Positions 53,296 through 62,061 of a DNA stretch of 64,000 bases are shown here, one piece after another. The position numbers and the translations under genes are program-made. Under the pieces are notes generated by a model. The model was not told the origin of the DNA, made no database searches, and was given only the letters and a program-made list of their open reading frames with translations. Origin of the DNA: CAINVV01 sp964506325 (GTDB taxonomy: Bacteria > Bacteroidota > Bacteroidia > Bacteroidales > Prolixibacteraceae). Where the stretch lies: contig CAZDLO010000007.1 in NCBI GenBank assembly GCA_964506325.1, forward strand, positions 1 to 64,000, given 5' to 3'. Within the stretch, counting starts at the first letter, position 1, and the number at the start of each line of letters is the position of its first letter.

Positions 53296-54942
53296 ATGAA
53301 CAGCCAGTTTAAATCACTCTTTCTCCTGGTTTTATTGACGGTCATTTCGGCGAATATTTTAGCCTTTTCAGTCACAAAGGATAAAAAATTCATCAAAATA
53401 CTGATCCTTAGTGGCTCCAATAACCATGAATGGAAAAAAACCACCCCTTTGCTGAACAGAATTTTTGATGAGGCAAAGCTTTTTACAACCGACATTACAG
53501 AAAAACCGGATACTCTGACCTATGCCACACTGAAGAAATTCGACCTGGTTGTCAGTAATGCCAATACCTGGCCCGATAACGCCGCCAGGTTAAGTCCTCA
53601 ATGGGAAGCGGATTTCCTGAGGTATGTCACGGAAGGTGGCGGAGTCTTGTTTTTCCATGCCGGTGCCTCCTCCTTTTACGGATGGGACGACTATTTCCGG
53701 ATGGGTATCGGGCGATGGGGCAAGGCAACCCATCACAACGCACCGGTAGTTGCCAGGCTTTACGGGTTGGATCAGAAACATGAGATCACCAGGGGATTAA
53801 AGGGTTTTCAGATCATGGATGAAGTCTGGGAGGACACCGAACTCTTCAAGGGGGCAACAGCAATTGGATCGCTGAAAGCCACCAATGCAAAATTTGGTCA
53901 CGCTATTGACGAGCCTGCACTTTTTGTCAACCAGACCGGCAAAGGCAGAAGTTTTTTCACCATCCTCGGCCATGATGAAAGGGCTCTGGTCAATTCCGGA
54001 CTAAGGACCTTACTCCTGAGGGCCGCACAGTGGTGTGCCGGCAGGGAAGTAACCATTCCCCCACCTGCTGAAATGAGCCTGAAAAAAACCGGAAGCAAGC
54101 CAGTTTACAGCTGGAGCGAAACTGACACAACCTTTGCATTGCTCAACCAAAAGGAGATAGTTTGGCAATTCAATTACAACGACCGCTTCAGGAGACCCTA
54201 TTTCCATCCACTCTCCATCAACAACACCACGATAACCTGTGTCTCACCTCCCGATCACCCCTGGCATCTTGGCATGTGGTTTTGCTGGAAATACATCAAC
54301 GGACTAAACTACTGGGAATACCTGAATGAGAACAGGTCAGCCAAAACAGGTTACAAATCAGAGGGTTCGACAGACATAACGGGGTCAAAGACCGTACGCA
54401 ACCCGGATTTCTCGTCAGATATTATTTTACAGATCAGCTACCATCCCCTGAAGGGTGAACCAGTTCTGACAGAAGAGCGCAATTACCATGTTTCTGCACC
54501 TGCCGTTGATGGAAGCTATATCATCCAAGAAAATCACCTTTTCAAGGTCCTGGCAGACAGCGTTGTACTTGACCGGACACCCGTATCCATCAAAGGAGGA
54601 AGAGTCCAGGGCGGATACGCAGGATTGTCTGTACGGTTTAACCAGGATTTTACCGCCCCTGAGCTACGCGCTTCTTCCGATAGTGCGCAGTGCGCAAAGT
54701 GCACATGGCAATATTACGGTTTCCAAAGTCTTACCGGCAAAAAAGTAGGTATTACCATAGAACAGGATCCCGGGCATACCCCACCAACCAGCACCTGGTA
54801 TATCATCAATGAGCCTCTGATCCCGTTTTTCTACTACAGTCCTGCCTGCATCTTTGACCACAAAGTTACCTTGAAAAAAGGTGAAACACTCTCCTTAAAG
54901 TATACCATCCGGATGCTGGAAGGGGAAGGAAAATACAAATAG
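53296..54942 (+). CDS. Secreted ThuA-DUF6807 fusion protein
   Basis: A protein of 548 residues. A signal peptide (about 1-24) precedes a ThuA (trehalose-utilisation) domain with a glutamine-amidotransferase-like fold (about 30-255: KILILSGSNNHEWKKT, EGGGVLFFHAGASSFYGW, GHDERALVNSG). Residues about 275-548 are a DUF6807 domain with HPWHLGMWFCWKYINGLNYW, sharing its H-x4...NG-xx-[FY]W pattern with the stand-alone protein at 49651. ThuA works with the Gfo/Idh/MocA protein ThuB in rhizobial disaccharide use. The reaction of either domain here is not established. It is flanked by the isomerase and a Gfo/Idh/MocA gene on the same strand. Confidence 0.87.
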   Translation: MNSQFKSLFLLVLLTVISANILAFSVTKDKKFIKILILSGSNNHEWKKTTPLLNRIFDEAKLFTTDITEKPDTLTYATLKKFDLVVSNANTWPDNAARLSPQWEADFLRYVTEGGGVLFFHAGASSFYGWDDYFRMGIGRWGKATHHNAPVVARLYGLDQKHEITRGLKGFQIMDEVWEDTELFKGATAIGSLKATNAKFGHAIDEPALFVNQTGKGRSFFTILGHDERALVNSGLRTLLLRAAQWCAGREVTIPPPAEMSLKKTGSKPVYSWSETDTTFALLNQKEIVWQFNYNDRFRRPYFHPLSINNTTITCVSPPDHPWHLGMWFCWKYINGLNYWEYLNENRSAKTGYKSEGSTDITGSKTVRNPDFSSDIILQISYHPLKGEPVLTEERNYHVSAPAVDGSYIIQENHLFKVLADSVVLDRTPVSIKGGRVQGGYAGLSVRFNQDFTAPELRASSDSAQCAKCTWQYYGFQSLTGKKVGITIEQDPGHTPPTSTWYIINEPLIPFFYYSPACIFDHKVTLKKGETLSLKYTIRMLEGEGKYK

Positions 54943-55005
54943 CAGTCATATTTAAATTTTCAAATAAACTGGTTGAATGTTTTATAAAATCCAAATCTCT
55001 CTACC

Positions 55006-56373
55006 ATGAACAAAAATGAAAGGGAACTCTCCCGCCGCTCATTCCTGGGGCAATCCGCCAAACTTGCAGCCGGCACAGCTATTCTGCCAACAATACTTAC
55101 CTCCTGCTCCAACTGGAAGGGTGCCAACGACAGGCTGGTGATCGGTCATATCGGTGTAGGCTCACGGGGCACTGATGAATTGATGAATTATTTCCTTCCC
55201 CTGCGTGAAGCAATGAATATCGCTGTATGTGATGTCTTCAGGGATCGCCGCGAAAGTGCGGCCAAAAGTATCAACGACTTTTACAGGGAGAATAAATTCA
55301 CCAACGAAGCGTGCAAAAGTTACCTGGATATGGCAGAGATCCTGGAGCGCAAGGACATCGATGCGGTACATATCACCACTCCGGACCATTGGCACGTTCT
55401 TGCAGCGATAAAAGCCGCCAGGGCCGGAAAACATATCATGCTGGCCAAGCCACTGGGACTCAGTTATCCCCAAAACCTGGTTCTTGCCAAAGAGTTAAAG
55501 GCCAACAATGTCAGGTTCCATTACGGAACACAGCAACGCACACTGGACCATATGCAGATAGGTTATAACATGATCAGGGAGGGATTGATCGGCGATATCG
55601 AGCGTGTGGACGTTTGGGCACCCGGCAAGAATGATGTTCCGGTTCCGGTATGCAACGAGGTTCCGGTTCCGGCAGATTTTGATTTCGACCGCTGGACAGG
55701 GCCGGCCCCGATGAGGCCTTATTGTCCGGATCGTGTAACCAACAACAGCTCCTGGTTTAACAACGACTACAGTATAGGATTCCTCGGAGGCTGGGGTGCA
55801 CATCCCCTGGATATTATGGTCTGGATCCTGAAGGAAAAAGTCAGCGGCAGCTACAGCTGCGAAGGAACCGGCCAGTTCTGGCAAGGGGGCGGACTTTACA
55901 ACAACATTCTCTCATGGGACCTCAACTGTAAATACGACAACGGACTACAGGTTCATTTTATCAGTCAGGACGTGGCTTCAGTAACTATCCTGAAAGATAA
56001 AGCTGTCAAGGAATCCAACGGCACTACATTTTTTGGCACCAAGGGCTGGATATCCCTCAGCAGGTCATCCTGCCAGTCGAATATTCCCGAACTGGACAAG
56101 AAACTCAATGATGTTCCAAAACAGGCCAATGGCAGGGTGAAGGGTGAGAACAACACGATGGGAAAAAGGTTCATCTCCATAGTGAGGGGAAAAGAACCGG
56201 AACTTGGTCCGCTGGATGAAGCAAGCATGTCTGATACCATCAGCCACATGGGTAATATTGCCATCCGCACAGGACGCAAGGTGACATGGGATCCGGCCAA
56301 AGGAGAAGTTTCAGGCGACCCGGAAGCAAATAATTTGTACATCAGGGAGATGAGGGAAAATTACAGTATGTAG
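55006..56373 (+). CDS. Tat-exported, probably lipid-anchored Gfo/Idh/MocA oxidoreductase
   Basis: A 455-residue protein with twin-arginine signal LSRRSFLGQSAKLAAGTAI and, after it, a lipobox-like LTSC (Cys near residue 34), which suggests a Tat lipoprotein at the periplasmic face. The Rossmann motif is GHIGVGSRG, then NIAVCDVFRD and HIMLAKPLGLSYPQN, where the usual EKP reads AKP. The C-terminal sheet has YSIGFLGGWGAHPLDIM. It likely oxidises sugar hydroxyls with bound NAD. It differs clearly from the enzyme at 50623, so they are unlikely to be recent duplicates. It is third in the isomerase/ThuA operon. Confidence 0.92.
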   Translation: MNKNERELSRRSFLGQSAKLAAGTAILPTILTSCSNWKGANDRLVIGHIGVGSRGTDELMNYFLPLREAMNIAVCDVFRDRRESAAKSINDFYRENKFTNEACKSYLDMAEILERKDIDAVHITTPDHWHVLAAIKAARAGKHIMLAKPLGLSYPQNLVLAKELKANNVRFHYGTQQRTLDHMQIGYNMIREGLIGDIERVDVWAPGKNDVPVPVCNEVPVPADFDFDRWTGPAPMRPYCPDRVTNNSSWFNNDYSIGFLGGWGAHPLDIMVWILKEKVSGSYSCEGTGQFWQGGGLYNNILSWDLNCKYDNGLQVHFISQDVASVTILKDKAVKESNGTTFFGTKGWISLSRSSCQSNIPELDKKLNDVPKQANGRVKGENNTMGKRFISIVRGKEPELGPLDEASMSDTISHMGNIAIRTGRKVTWDPAKGEVSGDPEANNLYIREMRENYSM

Positions 56374-56377
56374 GAAA

Positions 56378-57757
56378 TCACCTGTTGGCCTTCTCATCAT
56401 CAAATTCACCTTCCCACCTGGCTATTACAGTGGTGGCAAGACAGTTGCCAATAACATTGACCCCGGTTCTGGCCATGTCAAGCAGGACGTCAATGCCAAG
56501 GATGATCATTACCGGCTCTACCGGTAATCCAAACGTCGTGACTGTACCCAGCAATATGACGAAGGAGGCCCGGGAGACTCCAGCTACCCCTTTGCTTGTT
56601 AGCATAAGGGTCAGTGCAATAACAATCTGCTTTTCGAGGGAAAGCTCTATTCCGGCTGCCTGAGCCACGAAAACGGCTGCAAGCGACAAATACAGCGTAG
56701 ATCCATCGAGATTGAAACTGTATCCTGTTGGGATGACAAACGATACAATTTTACGCGGAACGCCGAAGTCCTCCATGGATTCCATAGCCGAAGGAAGTGC
56801 CGATTCCGAATTGGCCGTGGCAAATGCAATGGAGGCAGGTTTGGATACTGCCGACATGAATTTAAGGACAGGTATTCTGAACAACAGGGCAACTGGCAGC
56901 AATACCAGGAGAAGAAAGGCAATGAGAGCAACATACAATGTCACAAGCAGTTTCAGCAGGGTAAAGAGCACGTCAGTTCCCATGTGGCCAATGGTATAGG
57001 CAATGGCGGAAAATACCGCAACCGGGGCAAAATACATCACGATGTTCGTAAACTTGAACATAGTCTCGGTCAGGCTGGCCGTAATATTCAGCATCGGTGT
57101 CTTGTGTTTTTCGCCTACCATGGAGAGCCCGATCCCGAAAATAATACTGAAAATGACAATCTGAAGGATATTTCCCTCTGCAACAGCTTTGGCAATGTTC
57201 TCCGGGAAAATATGAAGAATAAACTCTTGCGTTGTCTGTATTTTTGCAGCAGCGACCGGCAAATTTCCGGTTAACGACGAAATATTGATCCCGACGCCGG
57301 CTTTTGAAACATTGATGGCGATCAGGCCAATAATTAGGGCAAGCGTGGAGGCAACCTCAAAATATACAAGCGACTTCCACCCCATCCGGCCCACCTGCTT
57401 CAGATCCGTATGACCGGCGATACCGTTGACAAGAGTGGCAAACAACAGTGGGGCAATGATTGTCTTGATCATGCGGAGGAAAATCTCACTCAGGAATTGC
57501 AATGAATTGGCGGTCTGCGGAAAATCAAACCCAAATTCAGCACCTGCCACCAAACCCAGCAGAATCCAGATGGTCAGGGATTTTTTCTTCCAGGCAATGA
57601 GGGCGAATGCCAGTATGGTAATCATCCTGCAAACAGCTAAAAAACTATCATTCAGCTCTGCGATATGAAATATTTTCAAAAATGAAACCAGCACTGTGAC
57701 TGTCAGGGTTATTATTAAAACCCAGGTGCTCCGGCTCAGTGAATTTTTATTCTTCAT
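56378..57757 (-). CDS. Dicarboxylate/amino acid:cation symporter (DAACS family)
   Basis: A 459-residue membrane protein from the ATG at 57757; the frame can be extended 10 codons to a TTG, which is less likely. Eight helices plus two re-entrant hairpins are expected for the GltPh/DctA fold. The family marks are SALPSAMESME-type hairpin 1 (SESALPSAMESM), PTGYSFNLDGSTLYLSLA, and the NMD-like region replaced by TGVNVIGNCLATTVIARWEG near the end. It takes up C4-dicarboxylates, glutamate or aspartate with Na+ or H+. The gene converges on the Gfo/Idh/MocA gene with only 4 bases between the stops. Confidence 0.92.
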   Translation of the reverse strand: MKNKNSLSRSTWVLIITLTVTVLVSFLKIFHIAELNDSFLAVCRMITILAFALIAWKKKSLTIWILLGLVAGAEFGFDFPQTANSLQFLSEIFLRMIKTIIAPLLFATLVNGIAGHTDLKQVGRMGWKSLVYFEVASTLALIIGLIAINVSKAGVGINISSLTGNLPVAAAKIQTTQEFILHIFPENIAKAVAEGNILQIVIFSIIFGIGLSMVGEKHKTPMLNITASLTETMFKFTNIVMYFAPVAVFSAIAYTIGHMGTDVLFTLLKLLVTLYVALIAFLLLVLLPVALLFRIPVLKFMSAVSKPASIAFATANSESALPSAMESMEDFGVPRKIVSFVIPTGYSFNLDGSTLYLSLAAVFVAQAAGIELSLEKQIVIALTLMLTSKGVAGVSRASFVILLGTVTTFGLPVEPVMIILGIDVLLDMARTGVNVIGNCLATTVIARWEGEFDDEKANR

Positions 57758-58013
57758 TCGATTTTCCGGGGTAAAATTCTTTTCCAAATAATAAACAGTG
57801 AATTATTTTTATCCTGCCGGGAACACCAATAATTTTCCAATTCCCTCATTTCGAGATCGCAAGTATTTTATTGGAGAAACTAATGATAAATAGTTAGTTA
57901 TGCCCGGCATGGCTTCCAAAGATAATTAATCTGTTCAATTTCTGCTGCAATCTTCAAAAGAGAATCATATCGACGTATCCTTGATGGCGACCCAGGATTT
58001 CAGGTTTAGTTGG

Positions 58014-58021
58014 TATATTTG
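58014..58021 (+). promoter_or_regulatory. Bacteroidota -7 element of the aldo/keto reductase gene
   Basis: TATATTTG matches TAnnTTTG and ends 20 bases before the ATG. The best TTG upstream is 30 bases away, so the -33 element is missing or diverged. Confidence 0.5.
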
Positions 58022-58041
58022 CCACCCTATTTAAATAACTT

Positions 58042-59214
58042 ATGGATTTCAGCTCTTTTTCTGTTTATCGTCCAAAAATGGAGTATCGTCGTTTCGGCCG
58101 GACTGAAAAGATGGTTAGTGTTATCACGCTTGGTGGTATGAGGTTTAAACGTGCGAATGAAGAACCCCGCCATGTTGTTCCAGCCGAGACCTTAACACAA
58201 TGCCGTGAGAAGGTTGAAAAGGCATTTGCCCAGGGCATCAACCTTGTTGAAACCGCATGGGGATACAACAAGAGCGAGCATGCCTATGGCCAGGTATTGA
58301 ATGACGAACTGAAGATCAAACGTGATTCGTACTTCCTGATGACCAAAGGCAGTCCGAAAAGTGCGGATGAAACACGTAAGATGGTTGCCCTGCAATTGAA
58401 AGCTTTGAAGACAGAGTATTTCGATTTTTATGCGTGGCATGGAATTAACAACCTGGAACTGCTCTCCATCGCTTGTGCAAAAGGGGGTCCCGTGGAAGAA
58501 CTGCTGAAATTGAAAAAAGAAGGTATCATCGGACACGTAGGTTTCAGTACACATGCTCCGCTGGATGTAATCCTGAAAGCCATAGAAACCGGCATGTTCG
58601 ATTTTGTCAATCTGCATTATTACTATTTCTTCCAGAGGAACAGACCTGCCATCGACCTTGCAGCGACCAAAGACATGGGTGTTTTTATTATTTCTCCCAA
58701 CGACAAGGGCGGACAGTTGTCGAATTCACCCCAAAAGCTGATGGATCTGACTTCCCCTCTTCATCCAATACAATGGAACGCCCGTTTCTGCCTGGGGCAC
58801 GAAACCATTCATACCCTCTCTTTCGGTCTTCCGGTAACAGCCCAATTCAGCCACCTGGATGGAATCTTCCCTGCCCCGGCGCCCATGTCGGCCGGAGACC
58901 ACCAGGTCAAAATACTGCTGGACAACCAGAAACAGCTGATCCCCCATGCTGATTTTGACGGTTATGCCATGGAAAACGATCCTTCCGGGATAAATATCCC
59001 TGAAATACTGCGTTTTAGAATGCTTTGGAAATGCTATGACATGAAGGATTTTGGTATTTACCGGTACAACATGCTCCAGGAGAAAGGCCATTATTTCCCG
59101 GGACATTTTCCAACTGAAGAAAATCTGAGGAAAATCGATCTGTCAAAATGCCCTCCCGGGATTCCTGTCGAGGATCTGATCCGCGAAACTCATGAAGGAC
59201 TTTACAGAAAATAA
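58042..59214 (+). CDS. Aldo/keto reductase with degenerate iron-sulfur-type C-terminus
   Basis: A 390-residue cytoplasmic (beta/alpha)8 oxidoreductase. FGRTEKMVSVITLGGMRF opens the barrel; the catalytic set is Glu in NLVETAWGYNKSE (usually Asp), the Tyr of WGYN, Lys in FLMTKGSP and His in FYAWHGIN. The C-terminal 100 residues resemble the extension that in one AKR subgroup carries a CxxCxxC iron-sulfur site. Here only scattered cysteines remain (LWKCYD, LSKCPPGIPV), so a cluster is unlikely. It reduces carbonyls or oxidises alcohols with NAD(P)H; the substrate is unknown, though the sugar-oxidation neighbours are suggestive. Confidence 0.88.
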   Translation: MDFSSFSVYRPKMEYRRFGRTEKMVSVITLGGMRFKRANEEPRHVVPAETLTQCREKVEKAFAQGINLVETAWGYNKSEHAYGQVLNDELKIKRDSYFLMTKGSPKSADETRKMVALQLKALKTEYFDFYAWHGINNLELLSIACAKGGPVEELLKLKKEGIIGHVGFSTHAPLDVILKAIETGMFDFVNLHYYYFFQRNRPAIDLAATKDMGVFIISPNDKGGQLSNSPQKLMDLTSPLHPIQWNARFCLGHETIHTLSFGLPVTAQFSHLDGIFPAPAPMSAGDHQVKILLDNQKQLIPHADFDGYAMENDPSGINIPEILRFRMLWKCYDMKDFGIYRYNMLQEKGHYFPGHFPTEENLRKIDLSKCPPGIPVEDLIRETHEGLYRK

Positions 59215-59300
59215 CCGACGGTGGTAAATCACAAAATTTCGTAACCCGGCTGTCTTACTTTAAGATGTTGACAAATAAAGATTTAAGCAGTCACAACAGT

Positions 59301-60149
59301 TTACTTAATAAAATTATTTTCCTTCAGCTCCCTGAATGCAATATTCAGTTCTGCCTCCGTATTCATAACGATGGGACCACGCCAGGCAATAGGTTCTCCG
59401 ATGGGCTTTCCCGAAATCAAAATAAACCTCGCTCCGGTTCCCCCGGTCGATATATTAACAAAGGATCCTTTCCCAAACAAAGCGCCTGTGCCGGCGCGCA
59501 AGAGTTCAGCCCTTCTTTCATCTAAATTTGCCTCTCCTTCGAAGAGATACAAAAACACCGTATAATCGGGATTGACAGGCACTGACAACTCACTGTTCTC
59601 AGCCATTTCCACTTCTATATATACCGGATCTGCTATGATATTTTGCACCGGACCGAAGACTCCGCCAAAAGTACCGGCAAGCACCTTTACCCTAACCCCT
59701 CCGGGCATTATTACCTCCGGTATCTTATGGGCAGGAATATCCTGGTAACGAGGAGGCATCATTTTATTTGCGGCAGGAAGATTCACCCACAACTGGAATC
59801 CTCCCATGCGGCCCCCCAGGTTCTGGGGCATCTCCTGGTGAATAATGCCACTGCCGGCAGTCATCCACTGGACATCACCTTTCCCGATAACACCGCTGTT
59901 GCCAAGGCTGTCGCTGTGTTCAACCTTGCCATCCAGCATATAGGTAACAGTTTCAATTCCCCGGTGGGGATGCCAGGGAAAGCCTGCTATGTAATCATCC
60001 GGCTTGTTTGAACCGAAAAAATCCAGCATCAGAAACGGATCCAGCATACCTTGCTCGTAAAAACCGAATATCCTGGTAAGGCGCACACCTGCCCCGTCTG
60101 AAGTTGCCTGTCCCCGGATGATACGGCTTATTTTTCTGCATGTCTCCAT
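59301..60149 (-). CDS. Pirin-family cupin protein
   Basis: A 282-residue bicupin. The N-terminal cupin has the pirin metal site: HPHRGIET (two His), the EHSDS segment and HQEMPQ (His and Glu). GSGIIHQEM is characteristic. Some pirins have quercetin 2,3-dioxygenase activity, while others act as redox sensors or bind pyruvate dehydrogenase E1. The C-terminal cupin lacks a clear metal set, as usual. It is monocistronic and converges on the aldo/keto reductase gene. Confidence 0.93.
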   Translation of the reverse strand: METCRKISRIIRGQATSDGAGVRLTRIFGFYEQGMLDPFLMLDFFGSNKPDDYIAGFPWHPHRGIETVTYMLDGKVEHSDSLGNSGVIGKGDVQWMTAGSGIIHQEMPQNLGGRMGGFQLWVNLPAANKMMPPRYQDIPAHKIPEVIMPGGVRVKVLAGTFGGVFGPVQNIIADPVYIEVEMAENSELSVPVNPDYTVFLYLFEGEANLDERRAELLRAGTGALFGKGSFVNISTGGTGARFILISGKPIGEPIAWRGPIVMNTEAELNIAFRELKENNFIK

Positions 60150-60313
60150 GTATTCAGGTCTTTATTATCAATTTTGATTTTACCCAATTCTAGCTTACAA
60201 TCCTTACAACAGCTTCCAAACCGGATCAAAAGATGCGGGCAATAGGAAACTGACTCCTTCGTGCAACATAAAAATGGAAAAGAAGGAAAACCAGGACCAT
60301 TCTTTTGGTCAGT

Positions 60314-61996
60314 TCATTTTACCCCGGTTTCCAATACCTGGTTCAGTTCCAGTAATTTTTTTCTCAAGGTCTGATAAGGCAAATCCTGAACTGCCAGCTT
60401 ATTATCAATGGCCAGGCTTGCCGCAGCTGCAGCCGATTGACCAAGGATCATGAAAACCGGCTCCATCCTGATAGAACCATACGCAATGTGACTGGAGGAC
60501 ACACAAACCGGGACCAGCAAATTGGCGCATTCCTCCTTTTTGGGAAGGATAGACCCGAAAGAGATGGAATAAGGACCTTTGAGGTGGACCTGCACATCTC
60601 CTTCATTCTGAACATATCCCTGTGAGGTGACATACCTCTGGATGTTGTGAGAGTCCATGTTGTAAGAGCCCATCCCTACCGGGTCGCTGATCTTTCTTTT
60701 GTTGGTAACATCATGTTCAGTCGTGATGTAAACTCCTTTCATTCGCCGGGCCTCCCTGATGTAAAGTTGCCTGGGCCAGTTTCCGTTGTCTTTGAACTCA
60801 TCAGCGGCCAGGCCCCATTGTGAAATCTTTGCCCTGACCTCTTCTGAAACACGCTTTTCGTTGCTCAGAAAATAGAACAACCCTTTCTGGTACTGTTCGT
60901 GAGCCTTGATAATCTCTTTCCTCCGCTCATAATTCGCCTCCGGATAGTCATAGTTACCTCCAATGAAATCGCTGCTGAAAGGACCGTGGTTGTTGGTATC
61001 CGTCTTGTTGTTCGGAACCCTGTCGTATTTGGCAAACCAATCCATCCAACCGGTGTCAAGCACCCTGGCCACCAATTCGTAATTTTCAGGTTTGTAATTT
61101 TCAGGTTTGGGAAATGGCACCCTGTTCCCGGGATTGTCGCTCAGACAAAGCCTGAAACAATAGGCCTGAACCTTCTTGTCACCGGAGCAATTAGGCTCGA
61201 CAGGCTCGGGAGAAATCCCGTAAAGCAGTCCGCTTTCCTTCTTTCCGGGAACCTTGTAGGGATCGATGGGATCCTTAAAAAAATGCCCCCTCTCCTTAAT
61301 ATCTGCCTGAACACCATTGTAAGTCTCCTGGTAGGTGGAACATGACTCCCTTCCAACCGTGTAGGAAACCCCCGCAGCTGCCATGAGATCTCCTTCGTAA
61401 GTGGCATCGATAAACATTTTGCCGGCGATGGTCTTGCCCGAAAGCGTACCAATTGAAACAATCCTTCCATCTTTTTTCACGACACCTTTCTGGCGGTCCA
61501 GCCATTCATTCCGCATGACCGTTATATTGTTCTCCTTTACCAGGTCCTCAAATACCTTCTCCGCCACATGTGGTTCAAAAATCCACATGGTCCTGTTCTC
61601 ACCATCCATCGCGACGGTTCCTTGTCCCTTATTCCCGAAGGCTGAGTGTTTTTCCCAGGTCCAGGCCGAAGAATCGTTGTAGTGCAAATAAACCCGGTGG
61701 TAGAATTCACGGGATAATCCGCCAATCACAGATTTATTGCCTGTATCGGTAAATCCAAGTCCACCGGAGGAAAGACCGCCCAGATGGGTATCCGGAGAAA
61801 CCACCAACACCGATTTCCCTAAATGAACCGCTTCTACCGCTGCAATGACAGCTGAAGAGTTTCCTCCGTAAACAACAATGTCGGCGGAATAAACATTTGA
61901 TTGCGACCGGTCTCTGGCATTTCCGGCTTTCATAGAAAAAATAGCCAAAACTGCTATAATAACCAGGAAATGAAACACATTGGCAATTTTTTTCAT
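60314..61996 (-). CDS. Secreted FAD-dependent oxidoreductase
   Basis: A 560-residue protein with signal peptide (residues 1-27, ending KAGNA). The dinucleotide motif reads VVYGGNSSAVIAAVEA, followed by the family run HLGGLSSGGLGFTD and FIDATYEGDLMAAAGVSY, all typical of the FAD_oxidored group found with polysaccharide and sugar-oxidation genes in Bacteroidota. The C-terminal helix GQSAAAAASLAIDN caps the FAD site. The substrate is unknown; an exported flavoprotein next to a GH16 gene suggests sugar or glycan oxidation. It follows the GH16 gene on the minus strand after 65 bases of short repeats. Confidence 0.88.
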   Translation of the reverse strand: MKKIANVFHFLVIIAVLAIFSMKAGNARDRSQSNVYSADIVVYGGNSSAVIAAVEAVHLGKSVLVVSPDTHLGGLSSGGLGFTDTGNKSVIGGLSREFYHRVYLHYNDSSAWTWEKHSAFGNKGQGTVAMDGENRTMWIFEPHVAEKVFEDLVKENNITVMRNEWLDRQKGVVKKDGRIVSIGTLSGKTIAGKMFIDATYEGDLMAAAGVSYTVGRESCSTYQETYNGVQADIKERGHFFKDPIDPYKVPGKKESGLLYGISPEPVEPNCSGDKKVQAYCFRLCLSDNPGNRVPFPKPENYKPENYELVARVLDTGWMDWFAKYDRVPNNKTDTNNHGPFSSDFIGGNYDYPEANYERRKEIIKAHEQYQKGLFYFLSNEKRVSEEVRAKISQWGLAADEFKDNGNWPRQLYIREARRMKGVYITTEHDVTNKRKISDPVGMGSYNMDSHNIQRYVTSQGYVQNEGDVQVHLKGPYSISFGSILPKKEECANLLVPVCVSSSHIAYGSIRMEPVFMILGQSAAAAASLAIDNKLAVQDLPYQTLRKKLLELNQVLETGVK

Positions 61997-62004
61997 ACCT
62001 CAAT

Positions 62005-62057
62005 ATTCATAATTCTTAACTCATGACTCATAACTCATAATTCATAATTCTTAACTC
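62005..62057. repeat. Short direct repeats between GH16 and FAD oxidoreductase genes
   Basis: ATTCATAATTCTTAACTC occurs exactly at 62005-62022 and 62040-62057 (35-base period), with degenerate TCATAACTC units between. It is simple AT-rich filler of a kind seen between Bacteroidota genes. Confidence 0.75.
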
Positions 62058-62061
62058 CCCA

